From an uncultured Kiritimatiellota bacterium (GTDB lineage: Bacteria > Verrucomicrobiota > Kiritimatiellia > RFP12 > UBA1067): DNA of 15,128 nucleotides. Positions within the stretch are counted from its first letter, which is position 1. The number at the start of each line of letters is the position of its first letter. The stretch is taken from the NCBI GenBank assembly GCA_934635045.1, contig CAKTZA010000074.1, forward strand, positions 1 through 15,128, written 5' to 3'. This document shows positions 7,115 through 14,435 of the stretch, one piece after another. A model generated the notes under the pieces. That model had not been told where the DNA came from, made no database searches, and saw only the letters and a list, made by a program, of their open reading frames with translations. The translations under genes and the position numbers were made by a program.

Positions 7115-9130
7115 ATGGCAATGAAAGAATTGAAGCGCACCCTGAAGAATGCCCTGACGGTCGCCTGCATGACGGCGGCCGGAACGCTGTCGGCGGCCCC
7201 GACTGCACCGCTCTGGCTCAACATCGCGCCGCTGGGGGGCGCGGAAGGCGATGCCGAGGCGGCCGCAGACGCGAAGTTCCTGTCCGAGAACACGCCGATC
7301 GATTCGTTCGCGTACTCGATGGCTCTTTTCCCGGAGGGGCGACCGCTCGCTGACAAGGCGACGCCAATGGCGGCGGACTTCGTCCGGCGGCGCGCCGTCG
7401 TCGCGAAGGCCGCGCCGGGCTTGCGGCAGGGCATCCTCTTCCAGGCGACGATGGGCCACGGCTGGACGCCGAACGTGCCGGCCGAGGGCCAGCTCGTCGT
7501 GCGAAAGGACGGGACGACGATGTACAAGTTCTGTCCGCTCGCGCCCGCGTTCCGCGCCTACATGCGCGACCAGGCGGCGAAGCTTGCGTCGACGAATCCA
7601 GACTTCTTCATGATTGATGATGACACGCGCCTCAACTCGTGGACGGACGGCTGCTACTGCCCCGGCCATCTCGCCGAGTTCGCGCGGCGCACGGGCCGGA
7701 GCTGGACGCGCGCGGATCTGGTCGAGGCGCTGAAGTCGGACAAGGCTCTCGCGGCGCGCTGGGACAAGCTGCTGGAGGACTCCATCGCTGATTTCCTGCA
7801 GGTCGTCCGAGACCAGTTCCCGCCCGACGTCCCGGGCGAGTTCTGCCTCTGCGAGCAGGATGCCCATCAGGCCCTGCGGATGGGGAGAATCCTGGCCGCG
7901 TCCGGACAGAAGCCGGTCATCCGCGTCAACAACTCAAGCTACCTCACGGCAGACCTGCGCGTCGCGCCCGCACGACTGGCGCTCACGGCCCGCGAAATCG
8001 CCGCGATCGGCGAGGGCGAGGCGGTTTTCCTTGACGAGCCGGACACCTGCCCCCAGAACCGCTATTCGTGCAGCGCGACGTTCTTCACGCATCACATCCT
8101 GACGGGCCTCTTCGAGGGGCTGAAGGGCGCGAAGGTCTGGATCACGCGCATGGGCAATGCCTACGAGACGCAAAGCGGGAAGGCCTATCGAGAGGCTTTT
8201 GCCCGTGACGCCGGGCTCATGAAGACGCTCGCGGCGATGGACCTGACGCGCACGGGCATCTGCTGCCCGCTGCCGTCCGTGTGGTCGCCGGGCGTGCCGC
8301 CGGGGCGCGCCGCCGACTGGGGCAGCGACCTGTTTGCGTTCATGGGCATCCCCTGGCGCGTCGGCCGGGCGCGTCCGGGCGACGTCTGCGCGTTGCGCGA
8401 GCAGGACGTCGCATACCTGACGGATGCAGACCTGGAGCGAATCCTCTCCGGCGGCGTCCTCCTCGACGGCGCGGCTGCCGTCGCGCTGGCGAAGCGCGGC
8501 TTCGCGGACGAAATCGGCGTCGTGGCGAAGCCGTATGCGGGCAAGGCGATTTCGGGCGAACGCTTCGGCGACTGCGTCCATCGCGGCGCCTTGCGGCAAC
8601 CGGCCGACCTTTCGGCGCACGACGCGGCGGCGAAGGTCGAGAGCGTCTTCGTCCATCGGCGAAGTTCGGTCGATCCGGAGGAGGAGACGCTGACGCCGGG
8701 CTCGCTCTCCTTCGTAAACGGGAAGGGGGGCCGCGTCTTCGTCATGGCGTCTTCTGTGCCGTCGCGTCCCGTCTGGTTCGACAGTTTCGCCTACAACACA
8801 GAGACGCGCAAACGCGAAATTCTGCGCGCGCTCGCCTTCGTGGGCGGCGGGGCCGTGCCGGTTCACTACGACGGCGACGCCGAGATCATGCTGGAGTCCG
8901 CCGTCGATGGCGAAGGGCGGACGGTGCTGATGGCGGACAACCTGAACCTGGACGTTCTGGAGATGCTGCCGCTTGTTTTCGCACGCCGTCCGTCCGCCGT
9001 CGAGGCGTTGTCAGCGGACGGGACGTGGCGGCCGGTCGCCTGCGTGGCGCGGGGCTCGGTGACGGAACTCGCCGTGCGGCTGGAGGCGTACCGCCCCGTC
9101 TTTCTCCGCCTCGACTTCGACGCGAGGTGA
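7115..9130 (+). CDS. Large secreted protein, putative glycoside hydrolase of unrecognised family
   Basis: 671 aa from the ATG at 7115, chosen because AAAAGGA (7100-7106) lies 8 nt before it. An in-frame ATG at 7094, 5 nt after the -10 box, is the alternative and would be leaderless. A signal peptide covers about residues 1-27 (KRTLKNALTVACMTAAGTLSA). The N-terminal half reads like a TIM barrel of the GH42/clan GH-A type: FFMIDDDTR (D168-D170, R172) followed by a Cys-x-Cys-Pro motif (CYCPGH), a Glu in GEFCLCE, and VFLDEPDTCPQNRYS with E308 as a possible catalytic acid. The C-terminal half has a Rossmann-like stretch (SGGVLLDGAAAVALA) resembling the trimerisation-type domains of GH42-like enzymes, and ends in beta strands. 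I cannot name a CAZy family with confidence. It has its own promoter and is bounded by hairpins on both sides, so it is probably monocistronic. Confidence 0.7.
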   Translation: MAMKELKRTLKNALTVACMTAAGTLSAAPTAPLWLNIAPLGGAEGDAEAAADAKFLSENTPIDSFAYSMALFPEGRPLADKATPMAADFVRRRAVVAKAAPGLRQGILFQATMGHGWTPNVPAEGQLVVRKDGTTMYKFCPLAPAFRAYMRDQAAKLASTNPDFFMIDDDTRLNSWTDGCYCPGHLAEFARRTGRSWTRADLVEALKSDKALAARWDKLLEDSIADFLQVVRDQFPPDVPGEFCLCEQDAHQALRMGRILAASGQKPVIRVNNSSYLTADLRVAPARLALTAREIAAIGEGEAVFLDEPDTCPQNRYSCSATFFTHHILTGLFEGLKGAKVWITRMGNAYETQSGKAYREAFARDAGLMKTLAAMDLTRTGICCPLPSVWSPGVPPGRAADWGSDLFAFMGIPWRVGRARPGDVCALREQDVAYLTDADLERILSGGVLLDGAAAVALAKRGFADEIGVVAKPYAGKAISGERFGDCVHRGALRQPADLSAHDAAAKVESVFVHRRSSVDPEEETLTPGSLSFVNGKGGRVFVMASSVPSRPVWFDSFAYNTETRKREILRALAFVGGGAVPVHYDGDAEIMLESAVDGEGRTVLMADNLNLDVLEMLPLVFARRPSAVEALSADGTWRPVACVARGSVTELAVRLEAYRPVFLRLDFDAR

Positions 9131-9131
9131 G

Positions 9132-9153
9132 CGGCGCGCCTGTCCCCGCGCCG
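9132..9153 (+). terminator. GC-rich hairpin after the unknown GH-like gene
   Basis: CGGCGCG (9132-9138) and CGCGCCG (9147-9153) pair perfectly over 7 bp around an 8-nt loop, starting right after the stop codon. No T tract follows, so this is only a candidate terminator or a transcript-stabilising hairpin. Confidence 0.4.
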
Positions 9154-9168
9154 TCCTGATGTCGGGAA

Positions 9169-9224
9169 TGTGGCCAATAATCTTTGCCAGAAACGAGCGG
9201 ATGTGGCCAAGAAAATTGGCCACA
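9169..9224 (+). promoter_or_regulatory. Two tandem palindromes (candidate operators) before the ATPase gene
   Basis: Site 2 is a perfect inverted repeat: TGTGGCCAA at 9202-9210, five bases, TTGGCCACA at 9216-9224. Site 1 repeats the left arm exactly (9169-9177) and, after five bases, has TTTGCCAGA at 9183-9191, two mismatches from the right arm. The two sites are 33 bp apart, about three helical turns, and so lie on the same face of the DNA. Site 2 ends 3 bp before the -35 box. The layout fits cooperative binding of a dimeric regulator; which one is unknown. As RNA, site 2 would also form a 9-bp hairpin. Confidence 0.6.
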
Positions 9225-9227
9225 CGG

Positions 9228-9257
9228 TTGACGTGTGATGGCAGGACGTGCTATACT
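9228..9257 (+). promoter_or_regulatory. Promoter of the ATPase gene
   Basis: TTGACG (-35, 9228-9233), an 18-bp spacer, and TATACT (-10, 9252-9257) preceded by TG at 9249-9250 (extended -10). This is the best sigma-70-type promoter in the window. The -10 box ends 7 nt before the ATG at 9265, so the transcript should have little or no leader. Confidence 0.72.
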
Positions 9258-9264
9258 CCACGAC

Positions 9265-10581
9265 ATGAAGCGACAGATTGGCGAAGTCATGCAGGAGTTC
9301 TATGAGGAGGGCGTTCCGACGGACGTCAAGCCTCGCGTCGTCGATTACCCGGAGAAGGCGCATGACGCGACCGTTGTCATGGGCATGCGCCGGACGGGGA
9401 AGACCTACGTCACGTATCAGCGCATGCGGGCGCTTCTCGACGCCGGACTGCCGCTTGAGCGGATCGTCCACGTGAACTTTGACGACGACCGCCTGAAGCA
9501 TGTGCGACTGGAAGACCTGCGGCTGATCGGCGACGTGCATGCGGAGCTCTATCCCGACGCGGCGCGGCAGAAATGCTGGTATTTCCTGGACGAGCTGCAG
9601 GATGTGGAGGGATGGGAGCTGTATGCGCGGCGGCTGGTCGATTCGCGCCTTGTGCAGCTGTGCCTGACGGGCTCGTCGTCCAAGATGCTGTCGTCCGAAA
9701 TCGCGTCGCAGATGCGGGGGCGCTCGCTGGAGACGGAGGTCTTTCCGCTTTCGTTTTCGGAGTTCCTGACGTTCAACGGGCTCGTGAAGACGCTTCCGTC
9801 CGCGCCGTATTCGTCCCGCACAGCCGGCGTGCTGCGCCATGCGATGGCGCGCTATCTGGAGGAGGGCGGCTTCCCCGATGTGCAGGGCGAAGGGGCGCGC
9901 GTCCGCAACAAGATGCTTCAGGAGTACGTCGATGCCGTCGTCTATCGCGACGTCATTGAGCGGCACGAGATTCCGAGCGTGCAGGCCCTGCGCTACACGC
10001 TGGACGCCGTCATCCACAACTACGCGCGCAAGATCTCGACGCGTACGCTGTCCGGCGCCCTGAAGAACTTGGGCGTGTCGGACAACCGTGAGTACATCTC
10101 GAACTACCTGTCGTATTTTACGGACGCCTACCTACTCTACCGCGTGTCGATCCGCACGGATTCGCTGTCCGTCCGTCGGGCGAATCCCGACAAGTACTAC
10201 ATCGTTGACACGGGGGTTGTCCGTGCGCTGACGCCCAAGAACGCCGCCGAACGAGGCTGGCTGCTGGAGAACCTGGTGTTCATGCACCTTCGCCGGGGCT
10301 TCAGCAAGATTGAGTATTACGTGACAAAGGCGGGCGCGGAGGTCGATTTCCTCGTCGAAGGTCGCGACACGCATCGGCGTCGGCTCATTCAGGTCTCGTG
10401 GGAACTGTCGCAGGACTCGACCGCGAAGCGGGAACTGGCGGCCCTGCGCGAAGCCCGCGACGAGCTGGGCGTTTCGGACTGCATCCTCGTGACATGGGAT
10501 GACGACCGGCAGACGGAGGATGGCGTGCGCATTGTCCCCGTTTGGAAGTGGTGTCTCGACGAGACGGGAGGCGTCGCCTGA
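9265..10581 (+). CDS. AAA_14/DUF4143 family ATPase
   Basis: 438-aa cytoplasmic protein of the widespread 'ATP-binding protein' family with an AAA_14 domain followed by DUF4143. The P-loop is GMRRTGKT (residues 40-47), Walker B is WYFLDELQDV (D109, E110), a sensor-like LTGSSSKM lies at 134-141, and an RGR follows at 151-153. The C-terminal domain has the folded core seen in PD-(D/E)xK-like domains (AGAEVDFLVEG, then LIQVSWEL). The usual ExK is replaced by QVS, a variant common in this family, which argues against nuclease activity. The function of these ATPases is not established. ATG 9265 is chosen because the -10 box occupies the region of the upstream in-frame start (9235); no Shine-Dalgarno sequence is present. 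It stands between glycosidase genes with which it has no obvious link, and the GH2 gene starts 49 nt after its stop. Confidence 0.88.
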   Translation: MKRQIGEVMQEFYEEGVPTDVKPRVVDYPEKAHDATVVMGMRRTGKTYVTYQRMRALLDAGLPLERIVHVNFDDDRLKHVRLEDLRLIGDVHAELYPDAARQKCWYFLDELQDVEGWELYARRLVDSRLVQLCLTGSSSKMLSSEIASQMRGRSLETEVFPLSFSEFLTFNGLVKTLPSAPYSSRTAGVLRHAMARYLEEGGFPDVQGEGARVRNKMLQEYVDAVVYRDVIERHEIPSVQALRYTLDAVIHNYARKISTRTLSGALKNLGVSDNREYISNYLSYFTDAYLLYRVSIRTDSLSVRRANPDKYYIVDTGVVRALTPKNAAERGWLLENLVFMHLRRGFSKIEYYVTKAGAEVDFLVEGRDTHRRRLIQVSWELSQDSTAKRELAALREARDELGVSDCILVTWDDDRQTEDGVRIVPVWKWCLDETGGVA

Positions 10582-10630
10582 GGTTTTCGGAAAACGAACA
10601 GTGAAAAAAGATGAGAAAGGAAGAACGGAC

Positions 10631-13339
10631 ATGAACATGAAACGACTGGTGGCTGCGGGGGCGCTGACAGGGGCGTGTCTCTGTGCGCGGGCGGAGAGCC
10701 TGTCGCTTGCGGGCGAGTGGCGGTTTGGGCTGGGCGAGACGAATGCGCTCGCGGACACGATCGCCCTGCCGACGACGACCGACCTCGCGCGGAAGGGCGA
10801 CGGGCGCCTCGGCGGCGCGGTCGTCGAGCGCATCCACCCGCAGCTCCTCGGCGCGGAGATGGCGGGCGCGCTCACGATGCACCCGGCGCGGCGCTTCCCG
10901 TTCGTCGGCGTGGCGCGGTACGAACGCGAGGTCGAGATCCCCGCCGTGTGGGAGGGAAAGCACGTCTCGCTCTTCCTCGAGCGCACGAAGATCGTCCGCG
11001 CGTTCTGGGACGGCGCCGACCTCGGCCGCCGCGACACGCTCGCCGCGCCCGCCGTGTTCGACCTGCCGTCGGGTGTGAAGCCGGGGCGCCACGCGCTGCG
11101 GCTGGAGGTCGACAACCGCCTCGACGCGCTCCCCGTCTCGGGCCACCAGGTCTCGGACGACACGCAGACGAACTGGAACGGCGTGATGGGCCGCATCGAG
11201 CTGCGCGCAGAGGAGCCGACGCGCTTCGGGCGCATCCGCCTCTTCCCCGACCCCGCGACGCGGACGGTCGGCGTCGAGGCGGAGGTCATTTCGCCGACGG
11301 GCGTGACGACGAGCCGCCAGACGGTCGCCCTCGCGAAGGACGCCGCGCTGTGGAGCGAGTTCACGCCCGTTTTGCACGAGATCGAGGTGCGCGTCGGCGG
11401 TCTCTCGCGCAAAGTGAAGGTCGGGTTGCGGTCGTTCCGCACGCGCGGCACGCAGTTCACCGTCAACGGACGCCCCACGTTCCTGCGCGGACGGCACGAC
11501 GCGTGCGTGTGGCCGCTCACGGGCGCCGCGCCGATGGACGTCGCGGCGTGGCGCGGCTACTTCCGCACGCTGAAGGACTACGGGCTCAACCACGTGCGCT
11601 TCCACTCGTGGTGTCCGCCCGAGGCCGCGTTCGAGGCGGCGGACGAGCTCGGCTTCTACCTCCAGCCTGAGTTCGCGTGCTTTGGCGGCGACTGGTCCGA
11701 CCCCGCCCTGCGGGCCTACTGCCTCGCCGAGTCGAAACGCATCCTCGACGCCTACGGCAACCATCCCTCGTTCGTGATGTTTTCGCTCGCCAACGAGCCG
11801 CTGAAGGGGCGCGAGGGACGTCTTGCCGTCGTGGAAGAGCTGCGCGCCCACGACCCGCGTCCGCTCTACGCGCAGGGGACGAACGCGGACTTCTTCGTGC
11901 CGAAGCCGTGCCCCGGCGACGACTTCTGGGCGACGTTCCGCAGCGCGCCCGGCGCGGCGGGAAACGTGCGCGGCTCGTATGCGCACGCCGACCTGCCGCT
12001 CGGCGGGGTGCAGGAGCCGGGCGGCGGCACGACGCGCGACTTCGCGTCCGCGATTGCGCATTCGCCCGTGCCGCTCGTCGGGCACGAGGTCGGCCAGTAC
12101 CAGGTCTACCCCGACTACTCGGAGATCGCGAAGTGGACCGGCCCCTTGAAGCCCGTCAACCTCGAGATCTTCCGCGAACGCCTGCGGAAGGCGGGCCTGG
12201 CCGACAGGGCGGACGCCTTCTTCCGCGCGTCGGGCGCGCTCGCCGTCCTCAACTACCGCGAGGACATCGAGGAGGCTTTGCGCACGCCCGGCTTCGGCGG
12301 CTTCCAGCTCCTCGACATTCAGGACTTCCCCGGGCAGGGCACGGCGCTCGTCGGCATCCTCGACGCGTTCATGGAGCCGAAGGGGCTGATCGCGTCGGAG
12401 GCCTGGCGCGGGTTCTGCGCGCCGACCGTCCTGCTCGCCCGCTTCCCGTCCCACACCCACGAGGCCGGGGCGACGTTCGCGGCTGAGCTGCTGGTCGCGC
12501 ACTACGGCGCCGAAGACGTCCTGGACGCGACGCTCGCCTGGCGGCTCGTCGAGGCGGGGACAGGCCCCGAAGGCGGACGGCTCGCGACGTCCGCACGGGA
12601 CGGAAAAGTCGTTGAGGCGGGGTCTGTCCCCCTGAAGGTGGCGGTCGGAAACGTGGCGAAAGTCGGCGAAATCCGCGCGGTTCTGCCGAATTGCGCGCGT
12701 CCGGCGCGCTACGCGCTGGAGCTGGCGCTCGCGGGACGCGCCGAGCGGAACGTCTATCCGCTGTGGGCTTACCCCAGGGCCGAGGCGACCGTGCCGGAGG
12801 GCGTCGCGGTCGTGACGTCGCTGGACGCGGGCGAACGACTGCTCGCGGAAGGGCGGAAAGTCCTCTGCCTCCTCTCGAAGGCGAACGCGCCGACGAACGC
12901 GGTCGCGGGGACGTTCGCGAGCGACTTCTGGAATTGGCAGATGTTCCGGCACGTGTGCGAATCAAACAAGAAGCCCGTCGCGCCGGGCACGCTGGGGCTC
13001 CTCATTGACGCGGCGCATCCGGCCCTCGCGGGGTTCCCGACGGCGTGCCACTCGGACTTCCAGTGGCGGGAGCTGCTCTTCCGAGGCGTGAACGTCGTCC
13101 TGGACGGCGACCCAGACGCGGAGGTCATCGTGCAGGGCGTCGACAACGTGACGCGCAACCATCGCCTCGGCGTCGTCTGGGAGAAGCGGCGCGGGGCGGG
13201 GCGCCTCGTCGTCTCGGCGCTCGACCTCGACGCCTGCGCGCACCTGCCCGAGGCCCGCGCCCTGCGCCGGTCGCTGCTGGACTATCTCGCGAAGGGCGCC
13301 GATGCCGGCCGCCGGAACGCCGTCGTCGACTGCCCGTAG
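10631..13339 (+). CDS. Secreted glycoside hydrolase family 2 enzyme
   Basis: 902-aa exo-acting retaining glycosidase of the GH2 type (beta-galactosidase/glucuronidase superfamily); the exact sugar is unknown. The start at 10631 follows AAAGGAA (10616-10622) by 8 nt; a frame open back to 10499 overlaps the ATPase gene. A signal peptide covers about 1-21 (MKRLVAAGALTGACLCARA). Domains: sugar-binding jelly roll about 22-185 (with a YEREVEIP strand), immunoglobulin-like about 190-265, TIM barrel about 270-570 with LRGRHDACV at its start, MFSLANEP (acid/base Glu389) and VGHEVGQY (nucleophile Glu486). The last 300 residues are beta-rich plus a Rossmann-like end domain (LGLLIDAAHPALAGFP) seen in related enzymes. 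It may be co-transcribed with the ATPase, or have a promoter I cannot see. Third positions are very GC-rich, which produces an 855-codon antisense shadow ORF. Confidence 0.87.
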   Translation: MNMKRLVAAGALTGACLCARAESLSLAGEWRFGLGETNALADTIALPTTTDLARKGDGRLGGAVVERIHPQLLGAEMAGALTMHPARRFPFVGVARYEREVEIPAVWEGKHVSLFLERTKIVRAFWDGADLGRRDTLAAPAVFDLPSGVKPGRHALRLEVDNRLDALPVSGHQVSDDTQTNWNGVMGRIELRAEEPTRFGRIRLFPDPATRTVGVEAEVISPTGVTTSRQTVALAKDAALWSEFTPVLHEIEVRVGGLSRKVKVGLRSFRTRGTQFTVNGRPTFLRGRHDACVWPLTGAAPMDVAAWRGYFRTLKDYGLNHVRFHSWCPPEAAFEAADELGFYLQPEFACFGGDWSDPALRAYCLAESKRILDAYGNHPSFVMFSLANEPLKGREGRLAVVEELRAHDPRPLYAQGTNADFFVPKPCPGDDFWATFRSAPGAAGNVRGSYAHADLPLGGVQEPGGGTTRDFASAIAHSPVPLVGHEVGQYQVYPDYSEIAKWTGPLKPVNLEIFRERLRKAGLADRADAFFRASGALAVLNYREDIEEALRTPGFGGFQLLDIQDFPGQGTALVGILDAFMEPKGLIASEAWRGFCAPTVLLARFPSHTHEAGATFAAELLVAHYGAEDVLDATLAWRLVEAGTGPEGGRLATSARDGKVVEAGSVPLKVAVGNVAKVGEIRAVLPNCARPARYALELALAGRAERNVYPLWAYPRAEATVPEGVAVVTSLDAGERLLAEGRKVLCLLSKANAPTNAVAGTFASDFWNWQMFRHVCESNKKPVAPGTLGLLIDAAHPALAGFPTACHSDFQWRELLFRGVNVVLDGDPDAEVIVQGVDNVTRNHRLGVVWEKRRGAGRLVVSALDLDACAHLPEARALRRSLLDYLAKGADAGRRNAVVDCP

Positions 13340-13591
13340 CGGCGCCTGAAGATCGTCATCGGGCGCGTCGGCGGGCGCAAGCCGCAGAACGGACTGATGG
13401 CCTCGATGGACGTCTCCGTCTCCTTCGGCATCTGCGAGACCTTCTCGAGGCGCGTGTCCCGTCACGCCGTCACGCCGCGATTGCGGCCAGGGTTTACGCA
13501 TTTGAAAAAGACGCGGCACTGGACTCTGGGCGTTCGGCTTGGGCGTCTATGGGGTCTTGAACACGTGGTCAAGTCGCAAGTAGCAGACTGA
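13340..13591 (+). other. In-frame open stretch after the GH2 stop, possible gene remnant
   Basis: Directly after the TAG at 13337-13339 the same reading frame stays open for about 83 codons to a TGA at 13589-13591. The first part reads like protein (LKIVIGRVGGRKPQNGL, then SMDVSVSFG), the second half is Arg-rich and unlike a real fold. A start at 13397 would give 64 aa without a Shine-Dalgarno sequence. It contains a short direct repeat (CGTCACGCCGTCACGCCG, from about 13459). I recognise no family. It could be the decayed tail of another gene or a former extension of the GH2 protein; no other feature is seen here up to the promoter at 13614. Confidence 0.25.
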
Positions 13592-13613
13592 GCGGACGCT
13601 GGCGCAGGGCATT

Positions 13614-13622
13614 TGGTATAAT
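13614..13622 (+). promoter_or_regulatory. Extended -10 promoter of the SPFH lipoprotein gene
   Basis: TGG followed by TATAAT (13617-13622) forms a consensus extended -10 box, 7 nt before the ATG at 13630. No convincing -35 box lies 16-18 bp upstream. The spacing predicts a leaderless mRNA for the lipoprotein gene, which also lacks a Shine-Dalgarno sequence. Confidence 0.68.
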
Positions 13623-13629
13623 ACGGGTC

Positions 13630-14421
13630 ATGAAAGCGAAGAACATCTTGTTGTGCGGTGCGCTGGCGCTGCTCGCCGGCTGCGGCCAGGTCGATTCGGG
13701 CTATACGGGGCTGAAGCTCGCCTGGGGGCGCGTCGTCTCCGAACCGCTCGGGCCGGGGCTTTGGTTCTACAATCCCATCGGCGGCTCACTCGTCACCTAC
13801 GACTGCCGCGAGCAGCGCGTCGACTTCAAGATGAACGCCTACACGAAGGACGTGCAGAGCGCCGAGTTCCAGATCGTCGTCACCTTCGCGCTCGACCAGG
13901 CGCAGATCGTCGCGCTCCACAACGGCATCGGCCCGCGCTACGCCGACAAGATCCTCGCCCCGGCCGTCATCGGCGTGACGAAGGACGTGGTGGGCGGCTG
14001 GGAGGCCGACAAGCTGATCAACGGACGCGAGCAGGCGACGCGGCAGATCTTCACGCAGGTGACGGAAGCCCTGAAGGACAAGCCCGTGCGCGTCAGTTCC
14101 GTCGTCCTCGCCAACATCGACTACTCGGACGTGTTCGAGAAGGCGATCGAGGACAAGCAGGTCGCGATGCAGAACGCGATCCGCGCGAAAAACAAGACGC
14201 AGGAGATCGAGGAGGAGGCGCGGCAGAAGGTCATCGCCGCCGAGGCCGAGGCGAAGTCGATGCAGATTCGCGGCGACGCGCTCAAGTCGAATCCGGGGCT
14301 CGTCTCCTTGGAGGCGATCCAGAAGTGGGACGGCAAGGCGCCGCAGACCCTCGTCATTGGCGACGCCGTCCAGCCGATGCTGAACCTGCAGCCGTCCGTG
14401 ACGAAGAAAAGGAGAGAATGA
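13630..14421 (+). CDS. Lipoprotein with SPFH/prohibitin-like (band 7) domain
   Basis: 263 aa. The N terminus is a lipoprotein signal: hydrophobic stretch, then lipobox LAGC with Cys18 as the lipid-anchored residue. Residues about 22-170 form an SPFH/prohibitin domain (DSGYTGLKLAWGRV, LGPGLWFYNP, then a DVQSAEFQIVVTFALD strand), followed by a charged coiled coil at about 168-215 rich in Glu, Lys, Gln and Ala (KTQEIEEEARQK, AAEAEAKSMQ), as in prohibitins, which assemble into large rings or scaffolds at membranes. Typical bacterial SPFH proteins are anchored by a membrane helix; here the anchor is a lipid, so the protein would sit on the outer face of the inner membrane or in the outer membrane. 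The function is unknown. The stop overlaps a possible start of the flavoprotein gene (ATGA at 14418-14421), which indicates translational coupling. Confidence 0.82.
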   Translation: MKAKNILLCGALALLAGCGQVDSGYTGLKLAWGRVVSEPLGPGLWFYNPIGGSLVTYDCREQRVDFKMNAYTKDVQSAEFQIVVTFALDQAQIVALHNGIGPRYADKILAPAVIGVTKDVVGGWEADKLINGREQATRQIFTQVTEALKDKPVRVSSVVLANIDYSDVFEKAIEDKQVAMQNAIRAKNKTQEIEEEARQKVIAAEAEAKSMQIRGDALKSNPGLVSLEAIQKWDGKAPQTLVIGDAVQPMLNLQPSVTKKRRE

Positions 14422-14435
14422 ACCAAGGAGCGCAA

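Noticed and set aside
10583..10595. Palindrome GTTTTC-G-GAAAAC between the ATPase and GH2 genes as a terminator
   Set aside because: The arms are separated by only one base, so no stable hairpin can form, and no T tract follows. It could be a protein-binding site, but a single 13-bp palindrome is weak evidence.
10385..12952. An 855-codon ORF on the minus strand
   Set aside because: It lies antisense to the GH2 gene, is Arg-rich with no recognisable domain, and results from GC-rich third positions. The + strand frame has a signal peptide and GH2 catalytic motifs.
12962..13519. A minus-strand 185-codon ORF covering the gap after the GH2 gene
   Set aside because: Most of it is a shadow of the GH2 3' end; no ribosome-binding site, domain or promoter supports it.
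13653..14417. An upstream extension of the flavoprotein frame across the SPFH lipoprotein gene
   Set aside because: The extension is an Arg-rich shadow of the lipoprotein gene. The flavoprotein begins at 14436 (or 14418), where a Shine-Dalgarno sequence and the FMN motif occur.
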